A stretch of DNA of 64,000 bases from Pseudomonas frederiksbergensis (GCF_003732665.1 NZ_MOBP01000001.1:105466-169465); one strand, 5' to 3'; positions 45,592 to 56,584 are shown, counted from the first letter of the stretch. Numbers and translations: made by a program. The notes: generated by a model from the sequence alone, not told the origin.

Positions 45592-45615
45592 ATTTCGAGC
45601 GCCTGTGAAGGCCCC

Positions 45616-45687
45616 TTCGCGAGCAAGCCCGCTCCCACAGTAGATCTGCGTATGCAAGACCAATGTGGGAGCGGGCTTGCTCGCGAA
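45616..45687. repeat. REP doublet, F-R arrangement
   Basis: Facing REP copies with spacer GTAGATCTGCG... lie after hupE and probably end the transcript. Confidence 0.9.
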
Positions 45688-45772
45688 GGCGGCCTGACAG
45701 ACACCGCCTCTCTCAAGCCGGCCTCTCTGCTACCATGTCGCGCAATCGCCCCTGCCGTGACGACGCCAGCCA

Positions 45773-46900
45773 ATGCCCCATGCTTCCCGCTCTGCCTCCC
45801 AGCCTGAATTGACCGCCCTGTTCGCTTCGGTGCAACAGCACTTCCAGGATGTGATCGTGCCACTCTGGCAAGGCCCCGGCTGGAACGCCGGCATGGCGCT
45901 GCCCTATGAGGCGCTGGACGGCGGGCATCAACCGCTGGCGCCGCAACGCTACCGCGCCATGGCCTGCGCCCGGCAGTTGTATCTGTTTTCCAGCCTGATC
46001 GGCCAGGTGCCGGCGGCCGAAGAACGCGCAGCGGCGCTGTTCCGTTCCTTGCAGCAGCATTTCCACGATGCCGAGCACGGTGGCTGGTTCTACAGCATCG
46101 ACCCGCAAGGCGCGCCGCTGGATCAGCGCAAAGACCTCTACACCCACGCTTTCATCCTGTTCGCCTGCGCCCATTACTGGGACAAGGTTCGCGAGCCGCT
46201 GGTGGAATCAGTGCTCAATGCCGCGCTGGAAGTCGTGGCCCAACGCTTCGCCACGGACGACGGTCTGTACGAAGCTTGCCTGGACCGGGACTGGGCTTCG
46301 CTCCAGACCGGACCGTTGCAAAACCCGCTGATGCATTTGGCCGAAGCCTTCCTCGCCACCCTGTCTGTGCGCGAAGACGCAGGCGCCCAAGCCGCGCTCA
46401 TCAAGTTATGCACAGCCATGCAGCAGCAATTCGTCGATCCGCAGACCGGTGTACTGATGGAAAAACCGCTGGGGGCTGTGGATAACTGGTTTGAACCGGG
46501 GCATCAGTTCGAATGGTATTTCCTGCTGGCATCCTCGCCGTTGCTGCGGGGCTCGAAGCTGCATGCCTCGCTGGACCGGGCCTTTGCGCTCACTGAGCAA
46601 TTGGGTGTCGATCCACAGACAAGTGCTGTGCGGGCGATGCTCGATCTTGAAGGCTGCCCGAAGGATGGCACCGAAAGGATCTGGGCCCAGGCTGAATACC
46701 TGCGGGCGCTGACGTTGCGCCCGGACAGCGAAGCGGCTGTGCTGCGCCAGTTGCAGGCGTTGCAGCAGCGGTTTCTGCATGCTGGTGGCTGGTATGAGTG
46801 TCGTGATGAGGAAGGTGAAGTCAGCCGCAAGGACATGCCGTCGACCACGCCTTATCACTTGGCGACTTGTTATCGCGGGTTGGTTGAATATTTGCGCTGA
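45773..46900 (+). CDS. AGE-family epimerase/isomerase
   Basis: The 375-residue protein has the (alpha/alpha)6-barrel pattern of N-acylglucosamine 2-epimerases and mannose isomerases. Landmarks are RKDLYTHAFILFACAHYW near residue 121, NPLMHLAEAFLA near 185, PGHQFEWYFLL near 243 and TPYHLATCYRG near 362; the conserved histidines in the last two are the expected acid/base residues. It probably converts mannose and fructose or a related sugar pair, but the substrate cannot be decided. It stands alone between REP doublets. Confidence 0.87.
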   Translation: MPHASRSASQPELTALFASVQQHFQDVIVPLWQGPGWNAGMALPYEALDGGHQPLAPQRYRAMACARQLYLFSSLIGQVPAAEERAAALFRSLQQHFHDAEHGGWFYSIDPQGAPLDQRKDLYTHAFILFACAHYWDKVREPLVESVLNAALEVVAQRFATDDGLYEACLDRDWASLQTGPLQNPLMHLAEAFLATLSVREDAGAQAALIKLCTAMQQQFVDPQTGVLMEKPLGAVDNWFEPGHQFEWYFLLASSPLLRGSKLHASLDRAFALTEQLGVDPQTSAVRAMLDLEGCPKDGTERIWAQAEYLRALTLRPDSEAAVLRQLQALQQRFLHAGGWYECRDEEGEVSRKDMPSTTPYHLATCYRGLVEYLR

Positions 46901-46913
46901 GTTCGAGATCGCT

Positions 46914-46985
46914 TTCGCGGGCAAGCCTCGCTCCTACAGGTTTTGTGTACGCCGCAATCCTGTAGGAGCGAGGCTTGCCCGCGAA
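46914..46985. repeat. REP doublet, variant family (GCAAGCCTCGCTCCTACA)
   Basis: Facing arms of a distinct REP type, with CCTCGCTCCTACA instead of CCCGCTCCCACA, flank a 22-bp spacer. It is the only copy of this variant in the window and lies between convergent genes. Confidence 0.88.
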
Positions 46986-47012
46986 GAGGCCCTCAAATCG
47001 GTCACCGTCTAA

Positions 47013-47918
47013 TCACGCAATCCACTTCCGATCCCCGGTAAAGCTGATGGTCAGCCACCGCGCCGCATCCGCCTGGCCCAGCTTCGCGGAAATATCCTCG
47101 CGCAGCACGTCCAGTTGCCCCACGCTTTCCAGTCGGTAATCCGCCGGCAACACCACATGAATCTCAATAAACCGCGCCCGTCCGTGCTTTTGCACGTAGG
47201 AGCTGTAGTCGTCGAAACCATGCTCGACCTTGGCCGCGTCCATCACCTGGCGCACTTTGTCGTTCAGTTTATCCGGGGCAATCCCCAGCACATCCCGTAG
47301 CGCCGGTCGCAGGATCTTGAACGCCGGGGGCAGCATGCTCAGGGCCAGCAGAATCAGGATCAGCGGGTCGACGTAAACCGCCCACTCGCCGTAACCCTGG
47401 GACTTGAGCAGCAGCGCCGTGAGGAAACTCACCAGCAGGCCCACGGACAACATCGCGTCCACCAGCCAACTGATGTTGTCGAACTGGATCAGCGTCGATT
47501 TGAGCTTGCGATTGCGATGACGAACGTAGAAGAAATACGCGAACTCGACGACGGTAAACACCGCCGCATAGATGATCACCAGTCCCAACTCGATCTCGCG
47601 GCCGCCATTGATGATGCCGAACACGCCGTTGAGAAAGGCATAGATCGCGATCAGGAACAGGAAGCTGCCTTCGATCAGCAGCACCATGGGCTCCAGGTGC
47701 CAGAAGCCGAACTGGAAGCGGTGATTACTTTCTTTGGCAATGAGCTTGGCGGTGATCAGCATCAGGACCTTGATAAAGGTCGCGATCAACGAGAAAAAAC
47801 CATCGAACAGGATGGATTGGGCACCCGAAACAAAACCGGTGACGATCCCGGCGATCGCCACGGCGAACATCAGGATGGTCGATTGTTTGAGCAGTGACTG
47901 CTCACCTCGGTTACTCAC
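47013..47918 (-). CDS. Cation diffusion facilitator family transporter
   Basis: The 301-residue protein has six helices and a C-terminal cytoplasmic domain (about residues 215-301). Helix 2 carries SILFDGFFSLIATFIKVLM with the metal-site aspartate, and helix 5 carries ISWLVDAMLSVGLLVS with a second aspartate; the full HxxxD/DxxxD pattern of zinc exporters is only partly kept. RFQFGFWHLEPM is the loop signature. It likely exports a divalent cation; which one cannot be read. Confidence 0.88.
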   Translation of the reverse strand: MSNRGEQSLLKQSTILMFAVAIAGIVTGFVSGAQSILFDGFFSLIATFIKVLMLITAKLIAKESNHRFQFGFWHLEPMVLLIEGSFLFLIAIYAFLNGVFGIINGGREIELGLVIIYAAVFTVVEFAYFFYVRHRNRKLKSTLIQFDNISWLVDAMLSVGLLVSFLTALLLKSQGYGEWAVYVDPLILILLALSMLPPAFKILRPALRDVLGIAPDKLNDKVRQVMDAAKVEHGFDDYSSYVQKHGRARFIEIHVVLPADYRLESVGQLDVLREDISAKLGQADAARWLTISFTGDRKWIA

Positions 47919-48012
47919 GTAGCCTCCTCTGAAAACCCTGGGAACCGCGGGGTGCGGTGGGGTTGTTGGGTGGGGAGTCTACCTTATGCTTTGTTTTGGC
48001 CGTTCTGGCCTC

Positions 48013-48076
48013 TTCGCGAGCAAGCCCGCTCCCACAAGGGAACGCATTCCAATGTGGGAGCGGGCTTGCTCGCGAA
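48013..48076. repeat. REP doublet, F-R arrangement
   Basis: Facing REP copies with a 16-bp spacer (AGGGAACGCATTCCAA) lie between the CDF gene and the SDR gene. Confidence 0.9.
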
Positions 48077-48092
48077 GAACGCTAACGCGGTC

Positions 48093-48863
48093 TTACGCCT
48101 TGCCACCATTACGCTCAATGGAGAACCCGGCCCAGGTCTGGCTTACCGGCATCAGCTCCAGGCTGTTGATGTTGATGTGCGCCGGAGCATTGAGAACCCA
48201 GAAAATGGTGTCGGCAATGTCCTGCGGCTGGATCGGCTCGGCACCGGCGTAGGTGGCGTTGTAACGCTCCTGATCACCGGCAAAACGCACCAGGGAGAAT
48301 TCGCTTTCGCACAGGCCCGGCTCAATGTTGCTGACGCGTACGCCCGTGCCTTGCAGGTCGCAGCGCAGGTTCAGGGAGAACTGTTTGACGAACGCCTTGC
48401 TCGCGCCATACACGTGGCTGCCCGGGTACGGGTAGTTGCCAGCGATGGAGCCGAGGTTGACGATGCCGGCGCCACGGCCATGGGCGATCAGTCGCGGCAG
48501 CAGCAGGCGAGTGCTGTACATCAGGCCTTTGATGTTGGTATCGACCATGGTGTCCCAGTCGTCCAGATCACACTTGGGCGCCGGGTCCACGCCCAAGGCC
48601 AGGCCGGCGTTGTTGATCAGCCCGCGCAGCTTGGCGAAGGATGGCGGCAGGTTGGCAATCGCTTCCTCCATGGCCTTGCGATCACGCACGTCGAGCACCA
48701 GGCCATGGACCTCGGTCTGCTTCGACAACTCGGCGCACAGGGCGTTGAGGCGCTCTTCACGACGGCCTGTCAGCACCAGTTTCCAACCCGCTTCAGCAAA
48801 ACGACGGGCACAGGCTTCGCCAAAACCGGACGTCGCGCCGGTGATAAACAGGGTGTTGGACAT
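48093..48863 (-). CDS. Short-chain dehydrogenase/reductase, YdfG-like
   Basis: The 256-residue SDR has the cofactor motif TGATSGFGEACARRF near residue 8, with TGRREERL after strand 2 indicating NADP preference. NNAGLALG lies near 86, Ser in NLGSIAGN near 138, and the catalytic YGASK near 151. EPGLCESEFS near 183 is typical of the YdfG serine/3-hydroxy acid dehydrogenase group. AAGGAG lies 7 bases before the start at 48863. Substrate assignment is tentative. Confidence 0.9.
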   Translation of the reverse strand: MSNTLFITGATSGFGEACARRFAEAGWKLVLTGRREERLNALCAELSKQTEVHGLVLDVRDRKAMEEAIANLPPSFAKLRGLINNAGLALGVDPAPKCDLDDWDTMVDTNIKGLMYSTRLLLPRLIAHGRGAGIVNLGSIAGNYPYPGSHVYGASKAFVKQFSLNLRCDLQGTGVRVSNIEPGLCESEFSLVRFAGDQERYNATYAGAEPIQPQDIADTIFWVLNAPAHININSLELMPVSQTWAGFSIERNGGKA

Positions 48864-49033
48864 CGTGTTCTCCTTGCTTCGGCTGCTCGGCAGCCATTGG
48901 AATAGAAAATCAGCCGCCAGCATGCCCGGCGCGGCGCTGACCGGCAACCTCGTTCCCCGGTGTTTTCTGTACAAAAAACAACCAGCCGAAGCGGCGCCTT
49001 ACCCACCGTGGCTTGCAGCCATGTGCGCGCACG

Positions 49034-49417
49034 TTATCCACAGGCCGGTCCACAGTCTTTGGGGGCAAGTGCAAAAGCTGCAAGCCGCTGTGTATAAGGC
49101 TTTGCGAGCAGCACAGAAAGTTTTTTGCTTGACCCTCGCAGGTGCGCCGTGTAGCCCCAAGGCATTTTGCACGATTACCCCCTCACCCCGACGATGGCGC
49201 CAAGCCAGCAACGACGGCCCTCAGCCGAGTCTTTCCAGAGTTTAACCACAGACTTATCCACAGGCTGGCACTGCTGAATCCGGCGCTTTTGACCAGCAAC
49301 AAAAAGGTTGACAACGGCAGTCTTCAGTCCCGGAAAAACGCCTGATCAAAAAATAACCATCCGTCTGAAACCCACGGTTTAAAAGGCGTCCAGCCAGCTA
49401 CTCCCACGTTATTCACA
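49034..49417. other. Cluster of four DnaA boxes in non-coding DNA
   Basis: Four exact matches to TTATNCACA occur at 49034-49042 (+), 49089-49097 (-), 49254-49262 (+) and 49409-49417 (+), with near matches at 49242 and 49512. Two of them head a diverged ~40-bp direct repeat (TTAT-CACAG...TCCACAG...GGGG-CAAGT) at 49033 and 49408. The whole 849-bp gap 48864-49712 otherwise holds a REP doublet and a terminator and no gene. Confidence 0.75.
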
Positions 49418-49547
49418 GCCAGCTCCACAGCAAACGGGGACAAGTCAAAACTGTGACAAAACAACTATTTGCAGCGGCTTTATGTCGCGGTTTCAGAGCT
49501 TGCGAATATTGTTTTCCACAATTTCCAGAAAGCCCGACGCGGCCCCT

Positions 49548-49636
49548 TGTGGGAGCGGGCTTGCTCGCGAAGGCGGTGGCACATTCGGCATCAATGTGAC
49601 AGATACACCGCTTTCGCGAGCAAGCCCGCTCCCACA
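49548..49636. repeat. REP doublet, R-F arrangement
   Basis: Outward REP copies with a 41-bp spacer lie downstream of the livF terminator. Confidence 0.9.
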
Positions 49637-49661
49637 GGGGATGGTGGTGTATTGGAGGCGT

Positions 49662-49693
49662 AAAAAAGCCCCGGCGATTTCTCGCCGGGGCTT
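49662..49693 (-). terminator. Intrinsic terminator of the liv operon
   Basis: On the minus strand AAGCCCCGGCGA and TCGCCGGGGCTT pair perfectly over 12 bp and are followed by six T. It lies 20 bases after the livF stop codon. Confidence 0.9.
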
Positions 49694-49712
49694 GGTATTT
49701 ACAACTGCGAAC

Positions 49713-50425
<713 letters not shown>

Positions 50426-50429
<4 letters not shown>

Positions 50430-51301
50430 AGCACCACTTCCTCTTCATCAGCGCCCAGGTAGGCCGCAATCACTTTCGGGTCGTTGCGAATGGCATCAGG
50501 CCCGCCCTCGGCGATGACGATGCCGTGGTCCAGCACCACGATGTGGTCGGAAATGCTCATGACCATGCCCATGTCGTGTTCGATCAGCACCACGGTCAAA
50601 TCGTGCTCATCGCGCAGCAGCCGGATCATCGCGCTCAGCGCTTCGGTTTCCTGCGGGTTGAGGCCGGCGGCCGGTTCGTCGAGGCAAATAATCTGCGGCC
50701 GGGTGCACATGGCCCGGGCGATTTCCAGGCGACGTTGCTGACCGTAGGACAGCTCGCCCGCCAGACGGTTGGCGCAGTCCACAAGATCCACCACTTCCAG
50801 CCAGTAGAAGGCGTGGTCCAGCGCATCGCTTTCGGCTTTGCGGTAACCCTTGGTGTTGAGGATGCCGGCCAGCATGTTGCGGTTGACCCACATGTGTTGG
50901 GCCACCAGCAGGTTTTCCAGCACCGACATTTCCTTGAACAGGCGAATGTTCTGGAAGGTCCGCGCCAAACCGGCACGGTTCACCAGGTGGGTGCCGCCGA
51001 ACATCTTGTAGTACAGACGACTGAGGAAGGATTTCGGCGAAACGAAATCCACCGGTTTGAACGACTCGCCCAGCAACTGGATAACGTTGGTTTTCTCGCC
51101 ACGCACACTGAGTTCGATCTTGCCGCCGGAGGCCTTGTAGAACCCGGTCAGGCAGTTGAACACGGTGGTCTTGCCGGCGCCGTTGGGGCCGATCAGGGCG
51201 AAGATCGAGTTGCGGTGGACTTTGAGGCTGACATCGCTCAACGCCTTGATGCCGCCGAAGTGCATCATCAGCTTCTCGACCGAGAGTACGACTTCGCTCA
51301 T
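50426..51301 (-). CDS. livG: Branched-chain amino acid ABC ATPase LivG
   Basis: The 291-residue ATPase has Walker A GPNGAGKTTVFNCLTGFY near residue 38, a ~35-residue insertion (near 65-95) usual in LivG, the signature LSYGQQRRLEIARAM near 189, and Walker B IICLDEPAAGLNPQE. It overlaps both livM and livF by 4 bases, so the complex is made from one coupled message. Confidence 0.95.
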
Positions 51302-52581
51302 GGCGCTACTCCTTTACGCGGGGTCACACCGGTACGGCTGATCCGAATCAGGCCGCGCGGTCGCCAGATCATCATCAACACCATCAGGATGCCGAACAGC
51401 AGCACGCGGTATTCCGCGAAGCCGCGCAACAGCTCCGGGGCCACGGTCAGCACGAAGGCAGCGATGACCACGCCAATGGTCGAGCCCATGCCGCCGAGCA
51501 CCACGATGGCGAGGATCAGGGCCGATTCAAAGAAGGTGAAGGAGGTCGGGTTGACGAAGCCTTGGTAGGTGGCAAAGAACACACCCGCCAAACCGGCGGT
51601 CGAGGCACCGATGGTGAACGCCGAAAGCTTGACCAATACGTGGTTCAGGCCCATGGAGCGGCAGGCGATTTCGTCTTCACGCAGGGCTTCCCAGGCGCGA
51701 CCGACCGGCATCTTGACCAGACGATGCTTGATGTACAGCACGGCCAGAACCACCAGGAACAACACCGCGTAGATGAAGTAGTACTTCACATCCGGGTTGT
51801 AGGCGATGCCGAAGAACTCATGGAACGGCACCCCGCCGTCCTTCGCCCTTTTCCCGAATTCCAGACCAAAGAAGGTTGGCAACGGTGCCGGCATGCCGTT
51901 CGGGCCGCCGGTCAGGGACAGCCAGTTGTTGAGGATCAAGCGGATGATTTCACCGAAGCCCAGGGTCACGATCGCCAGGTAGTCACCGTGCAGGCGCAGT
52001 ACCGGGAAACCGAGGATGCAACCGGCCAAACCAGCGGTGATCGCCGCCAGCGGCAACACTGTCCAGAACCCCAGCCCCAGGTATTGATAACCGAGCGCCA
52101 GGCCATAGGCACCGATGGCATAGAACGCCACGTAACCCAGGTCGAGCAGGCCGGCCAGGCCGACCACGATGTTCAGCCCCAGACCCAGCAACACGTAAAT
52201 CAACCCGAGGATGACCACACCCAGCAGGTAGGAGTTGGAGAAGAACGGGAACACCACGGCAATGACGATCACCAGTGGCACGATCCAGCGCAAACGGGTT
52301 TTGTAATCGGGCGGCAGTACATGAACCCCGGAACCGGTGCTTTCAAAACCTTCGAGGATTTTCAGGCCCTTGGGGGTTTGCAGGAACAGGCTCAGGGCAA
52401 AACGGCCAGCCATGACGATGGCGACAATCCACGCCACACGGGTCGGTTGCAGGTTGAAGCCGTAGCCGTCGAGGACTACGCCGACAATCGGGCCGAACAC
52501 AATCAGGGCAACGAGGCCGGCAAGAATCGCGTCAACCAGGCTTCTTTTGAGATCAATGGTTTTTTTAGTGGTTGAAGACAT
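51298..52581 (-). CDS. livM: Branched-chain amino acid permease LivM
   Basis: The 427-residue membrane protein has an N-terminal extension with two or three helices before the LivM core, which begins LLGVVILGLIYVLLGLGLNIV (split). GLAGLLDLGYVAFYAIGAYG lies near residue 141 and WEALREDEIACRSMGLN, the ATPase-coupling loop, near 300. It pairs with LivH. The start follows livH by 3 bases. Confidence 0.95.
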   Translation of the reverse strand: MSSTTKKTIDLKRSLVDAILAGLVALIVFGPIVGVVLDGYGFNLQPTRVAWIVAIVMAGRFALSLFLQTPKGLKILEGFESTGSGVHVLPPDYKTRLRWIVPLVIVIAVVFPFFSNSYLLGVVILGLIYVLLGLGLNIVVGLAGLLDLGYVAFYAIGAYGLALGYQYLGLGFWTVLPLAAITAGLAGCILGFPVLRLHGDYLAIVTLGFGEIIRLILNNWLSLTGGPNGMPAPLPTFFGLEFGKRAKDGGVPFHEFFGIAYNPDVKYYFIYAVLFLVVLAVLYIKHRLVKMPVGRAWEALREDEIACRSMGLNHVLVKLSAFTIGASTAGLAGVFFATYQGFVNPTSFTFFESALILAIVVLGGMGSTIGVVIAAFVLTVAPELLRGFAEYRVLLFGILMVLMMIWRPRGLIRISRTGVTPRKGVAP

Positions 52582-52584
52582 CGC

Positions 52585-53499
<915 letters not shown>

Positions 53500-53669
53500 A
53501 ACGCAATCTCACGCATTTGAGAGACTGCACAGAAGCGGGTTGCAACGGACCGGGGTTCAGCCGCCAGTGCAACACGGTTGTGTGCAGCTCTACGAGAAAA
53601 GACAGGTACTGCACGGACATGTTCTTTGAATGCCCGGCGCACATGGCGCCGGGCAATCAATGGTTCATA

Positions 53670-54803
53670 TCACTTCTGTTTTTCCAGCTGGTGGTATTTG
53701 CCGTCCTTGTCCCACTGGTAAACCACGTAGTCGGAGACTTTCAGGTCGCCCTTCTTGTCCCACTCCTTCTCGCCCATCACGGTTTTGACCTTGTTGGCTT
53801 TCAGCCACTCGGCGGCTTTTTCGCCAGTGTTGGACTTGGCGCCGTTGAAAGCAGCCGCCAGGGTCTGGACCGAAGCGTAGGCGTACAGGGTGTAGCCTTC
53901 AGGCTCGGTGCCGGCTTTGCGGAAAGCGTCTACCACGGTCTTGCTGTCTGGCAGCAGGCGTGGGTCGGCGCCGAAGGTCATCAGCACGCCGTCGACGTAT
54001 TGCGGGCCGCCAGCGGTGGTCACCAGTTCATCGGTCACGATGCCGTCGTCGGACATGAATTTCACGTCTTTGAGGCCTTCGGTACGCAGTTGTTTAACCA
54101 GTGGACCGGCTTCCGGGTGCAGGCCGCCGAAGTAGACCACGTCGGCACCGGCCGCACGGATCTTGGTGACCACGGCGCTGAAGTCTTTCTCGCCGCGGGT
54201 CAGGCCTTCGTACAGCACTGGCGTCACGCCGCGCTTGATCAACTGGGCCTTGGTGGCATCCGCCAGGCCTTGGCCGTAGGTGTCTTTGTCGTGCAGTACG
54301 GCAACTTTCTTGCCCTTGAGCACGTCGACGATGTAGTCGCCAGCCACGATGCCTTGCTGGTCGTCACGCCCGCACATACGGAACATGGCGCTCAGGCCGC
54401 GTTCGGTAACCTGTGGGTTGGTGGAACCTGGGGTGATCGCGATGATGCCCGCTTCGTCGTAGATCTCGGAGGCCGGGATGGTCGACGAGGAGCAGAAGTG
54501 GCCGACGACGCCAGCGACTTTCTGGTTGGTCAGGTCCTTGGCGACCGTCACAGCCTGTTTCGGTTCGCAGGCGTCATCGCCCTTGACCAGTACGATTTTT
54601 TCCCCGTTGACGCCGCCCGATGCGTTGATGGCATCGGCTGCTGCCTGTGCACCCTTCATGTACTGCTCGCCAAATGCCGCGTTGGCGCCAGTCATTGGAC
54701 CTGCCACACCGATTTTCACATCAGCCTGTGCAAACGCAGAAACACCCAACGCAGTTGCCACTGCGAGGGCCAGAAAGCCTTTCTTGTAAAACGTCTGGGA
54801 CAT
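53670..54803 (-). CDS. livK: Branched-chain amino acid binding protein LivK/BraC
   Basis: The 377-residue periplasmic protein has a signal peptide (GFLALAVATALGVSAFAQA) and mature start DVKIGVAGPMTGANAAFGEQ. CSSSTIPASEIYDEAGI near residue 109 and FRMCGRDDQQG near 143 are typical of LIV-binding proteins. The start at 54803 has GGAG 9 bases upstream; five codons further upstream lack an ATG. A sigma-54 promoter lies 59 bases before the start, so the operon is predicted to respond to nitrogen supply. Confidence 0.95.
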   Translation of the reverse strand: MSQTFYKKGFLALAVATALGVSAFAQADVKIGVAGPMTGANAAFGEQYMKGAQAAADAINASGGVNGEKIVLVKGDDACEPKQAVTVAKDLTNQKVAGVVGHFCSSSTIPASEIYDEAGIIAITPGSTNPQVTERGLSAMFRMCGRDDQQGIVAGDYIVDVLKGKKVAVLHDKDTYGQGLADATKAQLIKRGVTPVLYEGLTRGEKDFSAVVTKIRAAGADVVYFGGLHPEAGPLVKQLRTEGLKDVKFMSDDGIVTDELVTTAGGPQYVDGVLMTFGADPRLLPDSKTVVDAFRKAGTEPEGYTLYAYASVQTLAAAFNGAKSNTGEKAAEWLKANKVKTVMGEKEWDKKGDLKVSDYVVYQWDKDGKYHQLEKQK

Positions 54804-54861
54804 GAGGTGGTGCTCCAAGGTTTTTTTTTAGTTGGCACTGCGACTTCTCTGGTTGCTCAGA

Positions 54862-54876
54862 GCAAGGGCCGTGCCA
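54862..54876 (-). promoter_or_regulatory. Sigma-54 promoter of livKHMGF
   Basis: On the minus strand the sequence TGGCACGGCCCTTGC, followed by T, matches the consensus TGGCAC-N5-TTGCT exactly. Transcription should begin near 54851. The 364-bp gap 54804-55167 also holds the NtrC-like repeat and no gene. Confidence 0.87.
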
Positions 54877-55084
54877 TCGGTTTTTTATTCTGAAAAAAGT
54901 CGCTGCTTTATTGTTATTTCGACTGTTTCGATCCCATTTTCATTGGGCGTGCAACCGTCTAAACCGCGGGAGGTGAAACCATATTTTTTAAAAGGCGCAA
55001 CCCGCACGCGCCATCATTGCAACCGCGGCACCAAACGACGTGCAACCAGCCTGTAACAACGTGCGTCACCGAAGTGCACACTGC

Positions 55085-55112
55085 TGGTGCGGTACTGCTA
55101 CAACCCGCACCA
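55085..55112. promoter_or_regulatory. NtrC-like inverted repeat upstream of livK
   Basis: TGGTGCGG and CCGCACCA are perfect 8-bp arms with a 12-bp spacer, about 210-250 bases upstream of the sigma-54 promoter. They contain the same TGGTGC and GCACCA half-sites found before urtA and ureE. Confidence 0.45.
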
Positions 55113-55167
55113 TTACAGGCTAGTCGCTACGCGAAAAAGCGCCCCGTCCAGCAACACATTTCAACAA

Positions 55168-56451
55168 TCAAATCACGATCCGCAAGCACTGGCCTGCGTG
55201 ATACAGCGAAAAACCGGCCTCGTACAGACAACTGCGCAGGCCGACGCCCGCCACGGGCTGCATCGGTGCGAACGGAATCGGTAGCGCCTGAGGACTTCCG
55301 TTACACAAATAGTCGGCGAAGGCTTTGCCGACCACCGTGCCAGTGGTCACGCCCCGGCCGTTGTAACCGGTGACTGCCACTAAACCGGGCGCCGGTTCGA
55401 ACAGGCGCATCAGGTGATCCGGGGTGAAAGCGATGCGGCCGGTCCAGGTGCATTCCCATTCCACTGGCTTGAGGTAGGGGAAGTAATGCTGCTGGACGCG
55501 ATCGGCCCAGGCTTTCAGGAACCAGGTCGGTTTCTGATTGCCGTTGCCCAGGCTGCCGAGCAACAGGCGCCCGTCTTTATCGCGACGCACACTACTGAGT
55601 ACCTGGCGGGTGTCCCAGGAGCCTTGGCCACCAGGCAGGATTTGCTGCGCCGCCTCTTCGGTCAGCGGCACGGAAGCCACTTGGTAGTAATAACCGGGGA
55701 AGAAATTGCGCCGCAGCTCGGTCCAGTCGCCTTCGGTGTAGGCGTTGGACGCGATCACTACCTGATCGGCGAGTACCGAGCCCTGGGCGGTTTGTACTGA
55801 CCACTTTTGGCCCTGACGTTCGAGTCGGGTCACCGGGGAATGATCGAACAGTTGACCACCGAGCTTGAGCGCCGCATTGGCCAGCCCCGTGGTGTAAGCC
55901 ATCGGATTGATGGTGCCGGCACGTCGATCCAGCAACGCGGCGGCAATCTTTTTGGTGCCGGTGGCTTGTTCGCAGGCCTGGCCGGTCAACAGCTCAACCG
56001 GTGCCCCGCGACGTTTCCATTGTTCTTCACGACTGCGCAAATCCGCTTCGCCACGGGCGTTGTGCGCCATGTGCAGCGTGCCTTCGCGGCGCAACTGGCA
56101 ATCGATGTTGTACTTATCCACAAGGCTGAACACCAGGGACGGTGCGGCGCCGAGCATGCGGTTGAGCTGACTGCCCACCGCTTCGCCGAACCCGGCTTCG
56201 ATCTCGTCCGGTGGAATCCACATCCCGGCGTTGACCAGCCCGACGTTGCGCCCGGACCCGCCATGGCCGGCACGATGGGCTTCCACCACGCAGACGCTTT
56301 TACCTGCTTCCAACAGATGCACCGCCGCCGACAGACCGGTGAAACCGGCGCCGATCACGCAGACATCGACCTTCACTTCACCCTTGAGCGCCGTATTGTC
56401 GGGCCTTTGCGGCGTCAGTTTTTCCCACAGACACTCTTCGCGTAACGGCAT
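55168..56451 (-). CDS. amaA: FAD-dependent L-pipecolate oxidase AmaA
   Basis: The 427-residue DadA/GlpO-fold enzyme has the FAD-binding motif VCVIGAGFTGLSAAVHLLEAG (split) near residue 31. GGSGRNVGLVNAGMW near 65 and VTGYNGRGVTTGT near 368 are typical of the family. AmaA of P. putida oxidises L-pipecolate in D-lysine catabolism. The assignment rests on similarity plus the adjacent aldehyde dehydrogenase and LysR gene in the same arrangement as in P. putida. Confidence 0.87.
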   Translation of the reverse strand: MPLREECLWEKLTPQRPDNTALKGEVKVDVCVIGAGFTGLSAAVHLLEAGKSVCVVEAHRAGHGGSGRNVGLVNAGMWIPPDEIEAGFGEAVGSQLNRMLGAAPSLVFSLVDKYNIDCQLRREGTLHMAHNARGEADLRSREEQWKRRGAPVELLTGQACEQATGTKKIAAALLDRRAGTINPMAYTTGLANAALKLGGQLFDHSPVTRLERQGQKWSVQTAQGSVLADQVVIASNAYTEGDWTELRRNFFPGYYYQVASVPLTEEAAQQILPGGQGSWDTRQVLSSVRRDKDGRLLLGSLGNGNQKPTWFLKAWADRVQQHYFPYLKPVEWECTWTGRIAFTPDHLMRLFEPAPGLVAVTGYNGRGVTTGTVVGKAFADYLCNGSPQALPIPFAPMQPVAGVGLRSCLYEAGFSLYHAGQCLRIVI

Positions 56452-56494
56452 TGCCAGACTCCAATCAGAAACCTAACCAACACACACATTCCAA

Positions 56495-56584
56495 TGTGGG
56501 AGCGGGCTTGCTCGCGAAAGCGGTGTGTCAGATAACATCAATGTCGACTGACAGATTGCATTCGCGAGCAAGCCCGCTCCCACA
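56495..56584. repeat. REP doublet, R-F arrangement, between amaB and amaA
   Basis: Outward REP copies with a 42-bp spacer fill the 157-bp gap between the two catabolic genes and may uncouple their expression. Confidence 0.9.

Noticed and set aside
49034..49417. Reading the DnaA-box cluster as the chromosome origin oriC
   Set aside because: The Pseudomonas oriC lies beside dnaA and rpmH; none of those genes is present here.
54803..54818. An earlier start codon for livK
   Set aside because: The upstream codon is TTG within the ribosome binding site GGAG; the ATG at 54803 fits the signal peptide.
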